In this document: in pieces, positions 6,521-11,493 of the stretch
Layout of the letters: each line of letters opens with the position of its first letter
Numbering within the stretch: the first letter of the stretch is position 1
Source: an uncultured Campylobacter sp.
GTDB lineage: Bacteria; Actinomycetota; Actinomycetes; Mycobacteriales; Mycobacteriaceae
Assembly (NCBI GenBank): GCA_943913625.1
Contig: CALTYW010000074.1
Coordinates: 1-11,493, forward strand
Length of the DNA stretch: 11,493 nucleotides
Reading direction: 5' to 3'
Program-made: the position numbers and the translations under genes
Notes under the pieces: model-generated
Database searches by the model: none
What the model was told of the DNA's origin: nothing
Seen by the model: only the letters and a program-made list of their open reading frames with translations

Positions 6521-7202
6521 CAAAGCTCCCGGCAAGCTCAATCAATGCCTTCGCCTGCGCACCCCGCGCGGGTACATCGGCCACGCCAAGCGCTGCGTTC
6601 CCCTCCTTTAGCGTCTCAGGGACTCCCCGCATCAAGCCGCGCGGCATGAGAGCTTTTAGCTTGTCGACGATTCCCGGCACCCTCGCGTCGTCACCCCGCA
6701 TTTCGCCTAGTTGGTTCCACAACATACTGGCCTCAAGCGTGGCGTCGATGCACGAAGCGTCGCGCAGATTCGACCGGAGTCGGTCCCACGTGGCTGGCGT
6801 CGCCACCCCGGTAAGGACCATGAGGTCCCACGAGTCCAGCTCGACTTGGCGCACCTGCGGATCCACGAGCACTTCACTCAGCGCGGTACGGACATCGTCG
6901 GGAGCTCCCTGAGGTGCTTCTGTCAACGCCACGAGGCGGGCACGTTGGCGCTGGAGGTGTTTGATGCGGTCGTCGAGAAGCATGATCGACCGGGGTACCG
7001 CGTCTTCGGAATTGAGGTTGGAAACGGGCACGCCAGCGTCGATAAGCGCGCGAGCCCGCATGACCGCGGCGACGTCAGAGACTGCATAGTCGCGATAGTT
7101 GCCGCTGGTGCGTGCGGGCTCTGGCACGGCACCTGATTCATGCAGGTGCCGGATGGACCGCACGGAACATCCGGCGGCCGCGGCGACATCCGATATTCTC
7201 AC
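6513..7202 (-). CDS. MerR family transcriptional regulator
   Basis: This 229-residue protein has an N-terminal winged helix-turn-helix of MerR type: MRISDVAAAAGCSVRSIRHLH, then GAVPEPARTSGNYRDYAVSDVAAVMRARALIDAGVPV. The usual RYYE after the recognition helix is replaced by RHLHESG, common in actinobacterial variants. A helix rich in Arg/Gln (about 75-92, DDRIKHLQRQRARL) matches the dimerisation coil. The remaining ~135 residues form a long helical C-terminal domain with no metal-binding Cys cluster or known effector motif; the few Cys (12 and one near 150) are not paired as in metal sensors. GTG 7202 is supported by GATACT 6 nt upstream and the lack of a ribosome binding site, so it is probably leaderless. 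The gene overlaps and is probably co-transcribed with the membrane protein gene downstream, the likely target besides itself. Confidence 0.88.
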   Translation of the reverse strand: MRISDVAAAAGCSVRSIRHLHESGAVPEPARTSGNYRDYAVSDVAAVMRARALIDAGVPVSNLNSEDAVPRSIMLLDDRIKHLQRQRARLVALTEAPQGAPDDVRTALSEVLVDPQVRQVELDSWDLMVLTGVATPATWDRLRSNLRDASCIDATLEASMLWNQLGEMRGDDARVPGIVDKLKALMPRGLMRGVPETLKEGNAALGVADVPARGAQAKALIELAGSFDE

Positions 7203-7208
7203 ACCCGC

Positions 7209-7239
7209 AGTATCAACTATGACACCGTGTGAGGGTCAA
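7209..7239 (-). promoter_or_regulatory. MerR-type promoter with 19-bp spacer, probable autoregulation site
   Basis: On the minus strand TTGACC (7234-7239) and GATACT (7209-7214) are separated by exactly 19 bp. MerR-family regulators are known to act on promoters with over-long 19-20 bp spacers. An imperfect 19-bp palindrome with TGAC/GTCA ends (7220-7238) and an ACAC/GTGT core covers the spacer and -35 box, as expected for the operator. The start codon follows the -10 after 6 nt, so the transcript should be leaderless. The promoter abuts the stop of the gene at 7244. Confidence 0.65.
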
Positions 7240-7243
7240 GCCC

Positions 7244-8614
7244 CTAATTCCTGAACCCGTGCACCGGTGCCGGGATGAACCCGCCGCGCTTGATAAACGC
7301 GTCGTTGCCCACCATGTTCACCGGGATCACCGGGGCGTAACCGAGCAGACCGCCGAAGTTCACCTCGTCGCCAGGCTTGGTGCCCGGGACTGGGATCAGG
7401 CGCGACGCGGTGGTCTTGTGGTTCATTACACCGATCGCGGCTTCGTCCGCAATCATGCCCGCAATGAGCTCGGCAGATGTGTCGCCGGGGATAGCAATCA
7501 TGTCGAAGCCCACCGAGCAGATCGAGGTCATCGCCTCGAGCTTGTCCATGGAGATCGCCCCGGAGTTCACGGCATCAATCATGCCCTTGTCCTCGGACAC
7601 CGGAATGAAGGAACCGGACAGGCCGCCCACGCGGGAGCAGGCCATCATGCCGCCCTTCTTCACGGCGTCGTTCAGCAGCGCAAGCGCAGCGGTCGTGCCG
7701 TGGGTGCCCACCTGGTCCAAGCCCATGGCCTCGAGCACGTGCGCGACCGAGTCGCCTACCTCAGCGGTCGGCGCGAGCGAGAGGTCCACGATGCCGAACG
7801 GCACGCCCAAGCGTTCCGATGCCATCGTGCCCACCAGCTGGCCCGCGCGGGTGATCTTGAACGCGGCCTTCTTGATCTCCTCCGCGATCTCGTTAAGCGT
7901 TGCGCCCTCGAGCGGCTTGATCGCCCGTTCCACCACGCCCGGGCCGGACACGCCGACGGAGACGACGGTGTCGGGTTCCTCGATGCCGTGGAACGCGCCG
8001 GCCATGAACGGGTTATCGCTCACAGCGTTAGCGAAGACGACGAGCTTTGCGCACGCAATGGAGGAGCGGTCCGCGGTCAGCTCCGCGGCCTCCTTCACAA
8101 TCCGGCCCATCGTCTTCACGGCGTTCATGTTGATGCCGGCGCGCGAGGTGGCCACGTTCACCGAGCTGCACACGTTGTCCGTCTCCGAGAGCGCCTCAGG
8201 GATGGAGTAGATCAGGCGCTTGTCCGCCTCGGTGCCGCCCTTTTCCACCAGCGCGGAGTAACCGCCAACGAAGTTGACGCCCAGTTCCGCTGCCGCGCGG
8301 TCGAGCGCACGCGCGATGTCGACGGGGTTGCCCTCTACACCCGCGGCGACTAGGCCGATGGGGGAGACAGAGATGCGCTTGTTCACAATCGGGATGCCCA
8401 GCTCGCGCTCGATGCCCTCGCACACCGGCACGAGGTTTTTCGCGCGGGAGATCACGCGGTCGTAGACCGCCTCAGCGGTGGCTTCCATGGTGTTGCGGGT
8501 GCAGCCGATGAGCGAAATGCCCATGGTCACGGTGCGGATGTCGAGGCGGTAGCTCTCGATCATCTCAATGACGTCGAGGATGCGGCTGTTGCCCAAGTGA
8601 AAATTCGTGCTCAT
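7244..8614 (-). CDS. UPF0210 / DUF711 (PFL-like) family protein
   Basis: This 456-residue protein is a full-length member of the UPF0210 (DUF711) family, whose known structures have a fold related to pyruvate-formate-lyase-type barrels, without demonstrated enzyme activity. Recognisable family segments are LDIRTVTMGISLIGC near residues 23-38, NKRISVSPIGLVAAGV, NFVGGYSALVEKGGT, a glycine-rich VSVGVSGPGVVERA, VGTHGTTAALALLNDAVKKGG and the C-terminal VNFGGLLGYAPVIPVN. There is no glycyl-radical motif of true PFL enzymes that I can see. ATG 8614 is preceded by AGAAGGG about 9 nt upstream. The ACT-domain gene ends 14 bp upstream, and this neighbour pair is conserved across Gram-positive bacteria and archaea, so the ACT protein may bind an amino acid and control this protein. 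Function is unknown. Confidence 0.92.
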   Translation of the reverse strand: MSTNFHLGNSRILDVIEMIESYRLDIRTVTMGISLIGCTRNTMEATAEAVYDRVISRAKNLVPVCEGIERELGIPIVNKRISVSPIGLVAAGVEGNPVDIARALDRAAAELGVNFVGGYSALVEKGGTEADKRLIYSIPEALSETDNVCSSVNVATSRAGINMNAVKTMGRIVKEAAELTADRSSIACAKLVVFANAVSDNPFMAGAFHGIEEPDTVVSVGVSGPGVVERAIKPLEGATLNEIAEEIKKAAFKITRAGQLVGTMASERLGVPFGIVDLSLAPTAEVGDSVAHVLEAMGLDQVGTHGTTAALALLNDAVKKGGMMACSRVGGLSGSFIPVSEDKGMIDAVNSGAISMDKLEAMTSICSVGFDMIAIPGDTSAELIAGMIADEAAIGVMNHKTTASRLIPVPGTKPGDEVNFGGLLGYAPVIPVNMVGNDAFIKRGGFIPAPVHGFRN

Positions 8615-8628
8615 GATGACACCCTTCT

Positions 8629-8898
8629 TTAGATGTCGTTCATGGCGTCGAACAGCGCCTCGGACTGGATGCGCGTGATCATGCCCAGCGGTTCGGACAC
8701 GCGGTCCATTTCACCCTGCAGCTTCTCCATGTCCACCTCGCCCGCGGGCAGTTCCACACGCATGATCATGGTGAAGAAGTCCGCCATCAGCGTCTGGGAA
8801 ACATCGACGATATTCAGGTTGTTCTCGGCGCAGGCCTGCGCTACCGCGGCGATGACCCCAGGGCGGTCCTTGCCGGTCATAGTAATAATTGCGTGCAT
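8629..8898 (-). CDS. UPF0237 ACT-domain protein, partner of UPF0210
   Basis: This 89-residue single ACT domain begins MHAIITMTGKDRPGVIAAVA. The DRPGVIA turn (11-17) is the typical amino-acid-binding loop, followed by the helix AQACAENNLNI, the strand VDVSQTLMADFFTMIMRVEL and a second alpha/beta unit. I chose ATG 8898 rather than TTG 8904, because TATACT on the minus strand (8905-8910) ends 6 nt before it and would overlap the alternative start. This implies a leaderless mRNA. It lies 14 bp before the UPF0210 gene and forms an operon with it. Homologues are known as stand-alone ACT proteins without a catalytic domain; a regulatory or sensor role is inferred. Confidence 0.9.
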   Translation of the reverse strand: MHAIITMTGKDRPGVIAAVAQACAENNLNIVDVSQTLMADFFTMIMRVELPAGEVDMEKLQGEMDRVSEPLGMITRIQSEALFDAMNDI

Positions 8899-8939
8899 GC
8901 GCAAAGTATAACCATTGCGCCGTGGTTACAGTGGAATCC
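8899..8939. promoter_or_regulatory. Compact divergent promoter region with leaderless starts and inverted repeat
   Basis: The 41-bp gap between ATG 8898 (-) and ATG 8940 (+) holds TATACT on the minus strand (8905-8910) and TACAGT on the plus strand (8927-8932). They lie 6 and 7 nt from their starts. They are 16 bp apart, so each lies at the other's -35 position. An inverted repeat TATAACCA (8907-8914) / TGGTTACA (8923-8930), 7 of 8 bp matching, spans the space and overlaps both boxes, which would suit one operator controlling both directions. Neither start has a ribosome binding site. Confidence 0.6.
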
Positions 8940-9629
8940 ATGACTGAAACTTCTGCGACCGCTCAAGAAAACACGCAACAGCACGTTCTCGTGTTCGGCG
9001 CCGGCGGCAACGTCTCCCGCCACACCGTGCCCAAGCTGGTGGAGGAGGGTCATGCGGTGAGTGCGCTCGTGCGCAACCCCGATCACGCTCGGCAGCTTAT
9101 CGACGATGGCGCCACCGTCATCATCCGCGACCTCACCACCCTGGATGTCGAGGCCTGGGCCCGGCTGCTCACGCCATTCGACGTCGTGGTGTGGTCCGCG
9201 GGTGCCGGCGGAGGGGATGCGGAACGCACCTACGCCGTTGACCGCGACGCGGCGCTGACCATGATCGACGCGCTCGAAGAACTTGAGGAGTTCGCGCCAT
9301 TCCTCGTCAACGTGTCCTACGCGGGCGCGGTGGAGGCGACGGCGGACGAGGACGATTCCAGCTCCTGGTATGCCTACGTGGAGAGCAAAAAGGCCGTCGA
9401 TAAGCGTCTGCTCTCGTCGAACCTCTCCTACGAAATTCTGGGCCCCACGAGGCTCACCGATGAACCGGCCAAGGGCATCTCGCTTCTCGACGGTTCCCTG
9501 TCCGCCGATTCCACCACCTCACGCGAGCTGGTCGCGGACGTGATCGTGGAAGCCGTCGGGCGCGCAGAAGCATTCGACCGCAATCCCTTAGATTTCGAGG
9601 ACGGCGACATGCCAGTCGCAGAAATTTAG
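8940..9629 (+). CDS. NAD(P)-binding Rossmann-fold (atypical SDR / NmrA-like) protein
   Basis: This 229-residue protein starts MTETSATAQENTQQHVLVFG. An N-terminal dinucleotide-binding motif GAGGNVS (20-26) follows beta-1, with Ser in place of the usual last Gly. ALVRNPDHARQL (42-53) is a typical NADP-preferring Arg region, and IIRDLTTLD (61-69) matches the next acidic motif. VVWSAGAGG (84-92) resembles the NNAG-like strand. Tyr146 and Lys150 (YVESK) fit the YxxxK motif, with candidate Ser126 upstream. Substrate is unknown; relatives are annotated as nucleoside-diphosphate-sugar epimerase-like. A homologue next to the acnR-linked amidotransferase gene is recalled for C. glutamicum, which supports synteny. 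I chose ATG 8940 because the leaderless promoter fits; the open frame goes back to 8889. The stop overlaps the convergent gene by 4 bp. Confidence 0.85.
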   Translation: MTETSATAQENTQQHVLVFGAGGNVSRHTVPKLVEEGHAVSALVRNPDHARQLIDDGATVIIRDLTTLDVEAWARLLTPFDVVVWSAGAGGGDAERTYAVDRDAALTMIDALEELEEFAPFLVNVSYAGAVEATADEDDSSSWYAYVESKKAVDKRLLSSNLSYEILGPTRLTDEPAKGISLLDGSLSADSTTSRELVADVIVEAVGRAEAFDRNPLDFEDGDMPVAEI

Positions 9630-10354
9630 GCCTCGCTGCAGAGCCGGGTGAAGTCGCGCAACAAGCGGTTCGCCCGGCTCACGTCGTGGTTGGGCAGGTC
9701 CGCGACGATACGTGCGTACTCCTCCGCGGGAAAGTAGCCGTAATCGGCGTAGAAGTCCATGCGGGTGCGCATCGCGTCTGCATCCATCTCTGCGTGGAAC
9801 TGGGTAGCCCACACGTTGTCGCGATAGCGCACCATCTGCACCGGGCACGTCGGGCCGGAAGCGAGAAGGGCGAGCCTTGAATCTTCCGGCAGTCGCACCG
9901 GATTCTCGGTGTGGCCGGTCAGCGCCGTGAACGTGCCGCCACCAGCGAGCAATGGATCGGTCGCACCCACTTCTTTGACTTCGACGGCAGTCGGGCCAGA
10001 GTCCTCCGGGTGGGAGTGGCCGATCTCCCCGCCCAAGTGGTTCACCAACCACGACAGGCCGTAGCAGACGAAGAACACGGGCAGGCCCGACTCCACGACC
10101 TCGGCAAGCACCTCGTCCACGTGTTTGGCCCATGCGGTGGGCTCGGCGTCGGTGACGTTCAACGAGCTGCCGCCGACGATTACCCCACGAACCGAGTCGA
10201 GGGGGCCGAGGTGCGCATGCTCGGTGTCGATAATGCGCAACTCCATGTCCACGTCTTCCAGACCCGTGGCACGCAGTGCGTCGTGGTACTCGGCGCGGGC
10301 GACCTCGGGGCCAATCTCACCGTTGCGGAGGGAGAGGAACAGGAGTTTAGACAT
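9626..10354 (-). CDS. Class I glutamine amidotransferase domain protein (GATase1), paralogue 2, downstream of acnR
   Basis: This 242-residue stand-alone GATase1 protein has Cys97 in FVCYGLS and His187/Glu189 in ATQFHAE, the full catalytic triad, with Ala in place of the usual Pro between His and Glu. GVIVGGSSLN (57-66) is the family's glycine turn. I chose ATG 10354 (MSKLLFLSLRNGEIG) because TAGAAT on the minus strand (10362-10367) ends 7 nt before it. ATG 10363 lies inside that box and adds only three residues. The start of acnR's 3' end is 45 bp away, so it may also be read through from acnR; there is no clear ribosome binding site. C. glutamicum has a GATase gene after acnR, so I infer orthology. 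Its acceptor substrate is unknown. Confidence 0.9.
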   Translation of the reverse strand: MSKLLFLSLRNGEIGPEVARAEYHDALRATGLEDVDMELRIIDTEHAHLGPLDSVRGVIVGGSSLNVTDAEPTAWAKHVDEVLAEVVESGLPVFFVCYGLSWLVNHLGGEIGHSHPEDSGPTAVEVKEVGATDPLLAGGGTFTALTGHTENPVRLPEDSRLALLASGPTCPVQMVRYRDNVWATQFHAEMDADAMRTRMDFYADYGYFPAEEYARIVADLPNHDVSRANRLLRDFTRLCSEA

Positions 10355-10361
10355 GCCGGAC

Positions 10362-10367
10362 ATTCTA
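10362..10367 (-). promoter_or_regulatory. Candidate -10 box for a leaderless GATase transcript
   Basis: TAGAAT on the minus strand fits the corynebacterial TANANT -10 consensus and is 7 nt from ATG 10354. No convincing -35 box is visible, which is common in Corynebacterium. It lies in the short gap between acnR and the GATase gene. Confidence 0.5.
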
Positions 10368-10399
10368 TACCGCTTGGTCTAGATTCCGAGCATTGCCCA

Positions 10400-10966
10400 C
10401 TACACGGTGCGTGAAGTCGCGCGGACTGATTGTTCCACAAGAGTGAGCACCGCTTCGAGGCGCTCGGTCGACTCTCCGGCGGCGAGTTTCAAAATGAAAC
10501 CTTCGAGGACGGTTTCGAGGTAGGTTTGCACGACATCGGTGGGCACGTCGTCACGCATATGCTCGTTATTCTTCAAACGTTCACGGACGGCCTTGTCCAG
10601 CACTTCCTGGTGCTGACGCCAGCGGGCTTCGAACTCCGGATCCGTACGCAGCTTTCGCAGGATTTCGGCTCGGGTGGTAAACCAGTCGTTGGACTGCCTG
10701 TCGTGGAGCATGCCGCGCATGACCTCGACGAGACCCTCCCTGCTCACCACCTCTGCCTGGCGCCTCGCGTCGGCTTCGACGATGGCGAGGAACAGCGTTT
10801 CCTTGTCGCCGAAGTGGTGGAAGATTGCGCCGCGGGTTTTCCCGGTCGCCTCCTCGAGCCGTGCGACGGTCGCGCCTTCGTAGCCGTAATGAGCGAAACA
10901 TTTGCGGGCAGCGTCGATGATCTCTGCCTGGCGGCGGGCGAGCTCTGCGTCGCTGACGATGGGCAT
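10400..10966 (-). CDS. acnR: AcnR, TetR-family repressor of aconitase
   Basis: This 188-residue protein matches the C. glutamicum AcnR that I recall in length and in signature segments: HYGYEGATVARLEEATGKTRGAIFHHFGDKETLFLAI in the N-terminal helix-turn-helix (about 13-60), then GLVEVMRGMLHD, LRTDPEFEARW, HQEVLDKAVRERL and VVQTYLETVLEGFILKLAAGES in the ligand-binding domain. In C. glutamicum, AcnR represses acn and binds citrate with Mg2+, and I infer the same role here. ATG 10966 is preceded by GAGG 9 nt upstream. The gene lies 144 bp downstream of acn on the same strand with a strong hairpin in between, so it may depend on read-through or on a promoter between about 10967 and 11027 that I cannot identify. 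The acn operator itself would lie upstream of acn, outside the window. Confidence 0.96.
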   Translation of the reverse strand: MPIVSDAELARRQAEIIDAARKCFAHYGYEGATVARLEEATGKTRGAIFHHFGDKETLFLAIVEADARRQAEVVSREGLVEVMRGMLHDRQSNDWFTTRAEILRKLRTDPEFEARWRQHQEVLDKAVRERLKNNEHMRDDVPTDVVQTYLETVLEGFILKLAAGESTERLEAVLTLVEQSVRATSRTV

Positions 10967-11020
10967 GGGGGCGTGACCTCTCGGAAGTTTCGTAGTCGTG
11001 ATCGAAAAAGTGGCGCTTCA

Positions 11021-11098
11021 CCCCGAAAACCCCTTAGCGGCGACCCTTCCCTGCGTCTGGTGAGCAGGGGACGGGCCGGGCTAAGGGGTTAAGCGGGG
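11021..11098 (-). terminator. Long nested hairpin between acn and acnR, probable acn terminator
   Basis: AACCCCTTAGC (11028-11038) and GCTAAGGGGTT (11080-11090) form a perfect 11-bp stem. Outside it CCCCG (11021-11025) can pair with CGGGG (11094-11098), and inside it CCCTGC (11050-11055) pairs with GCAGGG (11064-11069). On the minus strand it begins 13 nt after the acn stop and ends with GGGGTTTTC, so a short T run follows or overlaps the stem base; another T5 lies 15-20 nt further. It should reduce read-through into acnR and may also protect acn mRNA 3' ends. Confidence 0.75.
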
Positions 11099-11110
11099 AT
11101 TAGAAAGCGG

Positions 11111-11493
11111 TTAGCTCTTCACCATCTGGCGCAGCACGTACTGCAGGATGCCGCCGTTGCGGTAGTACTCGGCCTCACCAGGGGTGTCTACGCGGACCAC
11201 GGCGTCGAACTCGACAGCGTCTGCGCCGTCCTTCTCAGCCTTCACCTTGACGGTGGACGGGATCTCACCGTTGTTGAAGTCGGTGATGCCGGTGATGGTG
11301 AACGTCTCGGTGCCGTCCAGGCCCAGGGAGCCGTGGGACTCGCCCTCCGGGAACTGCAGCGGCAGCACGCCCATACCGATGAGGTTGGAGCGGTGAATGC
11401 GCTCGAAGGACTCGGCGATGACAGCCTTCACACCCAGGAGGTTGGTGCCCTTCGCAGCCCAGTCGCGGGAGGAACCGGTGCCGTACTCCTTGC
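11111..11493 (-). CDS. acn: Aconitate hydratase A, C-terminal part (partial)
   Basis: The frame enters from the right edge and ends at TAA 11113-11111, covering about 126 C-terminal residues. KEYGTGSSRDWAAKGTNLLG is the conserved swivel-domain motif of AcnA/IRP-type aconitase, with the active-site Arg in SSRDW; ERIHRSNLIGMGVLPLQF supplies the second conserved Arg region. Aconitase interconverts citrate and isocitrate in the TCA cycle using a [4Fe-4S] cluster. The cluster cysteines and the start lie beyond the window. The downstream acnR gene confirms the identity. The C-terminus (ILQYVLRQMVKS) is the normal family end. Confidence 0.97.
   Translation of the reverse strand, partial: KEYGTGSSRDWAAKGTNLLGVKAVIAESFERIHRSNLIGMGVLPLQFPEGESHGSLGLDGTETFTITGITDFNNGEIPSTVKVKAEKDGADAVEFDAVVRVDTPGEAEYYRNGGILQYVLRQMVKS

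Noticed and set aside
7229..8353. Long + strand open frame of 374 codons
   Set aside because: It is fully antisense to the well-conserved UPF0210 gene, is very rich in His/Arg, and has no family likeness or ribosome binding site; this is a by-product of high GC coding on the other strand.

Overview
The window looks like chromosomal DNA from a Corynebacterium. The strongest evidence is the right end. The 3' end of an AcnA-type aconitase gene is followed on the same strand by a TetR regulator that closely resembles C. glutamicum AcnR, then by a class I glutamine amidotransferase, as I remember the acn-acnR locus of C. glutamicum. A DUF222/HNH gene, high GC content and many apparently leaderless starts (a TANANT-like -10 box 6-7 nt before the start codon, no ribosome binding site) also fit. 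No database search was possible, so family names rest on motif and sequence recognition.

Layout from left to right. 1-54 is the tail of an unidentified + strand gene. It converges on a small membrane protein gene (100-294, -), with a GC-rich hairpin between them. 403-2031 (+) is a complete two-domain ABC-F ATPase. It converges on an unrecognised 299-residue protein gene (2049-2948, -). 3103-4663 (-) is a DUF222/HNH endonuclease gene with two lesions, an in-frame TAG and a +1 frameshift in an A5/T5 run, so it is called a pseudogene. A 246-bp AT-rich gap with several inverted repeats follows. A class I glutamine amidotransferase (4910-5644, -) is transcribed divergently from a small PLDc_N-like membrane protein (5688-5936, +). 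The latter converges, with a 4-bp overlap, on a two-gene operon: a MerR-like regulator (6513-7202, -) overlapping a two-TM membrane protein (5933-6520, -). Next come a UPF0210/DUF711 protein (7244-8614, -) and its usual partner, a UPF0237 ACT-domain protein (8629-8898, -). They are divergent from an NAD(P)-binding Rossmann protein (8940-9629, +). That gene again overlaps its convergent neighbour by 4 bp, a second glutamine amidotransferase (9626-10354, -), which lies downstream of acnR (10400-10966, -) and acn (11111-11493, -, partial).

How the parts work together. AcnR should repress acn in response to citrate; the acn promoter lies outside the window. A long hairpin between acn and acnR probably ends most acn transcripts. 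The ACT and UPF0210 genes form a tight pair of unknown biochemical role. The MerR gene and its overlapping membrane protein look translationally coupled, and the MerR promoter has the 19-bp spacer typical of MerR-controlled promoters. The most interesting non-coding signal is that both divergent gene pairs share one compact geometry. Each intergenic gap is only 41-43 bp, its two -10 boxes face away from each other 16-17 bp apart so that each sits where the other's -35 should be, and both starts are probably leaderless. I found no phage, transposon, CRISPR array, tRNA or rRNA.
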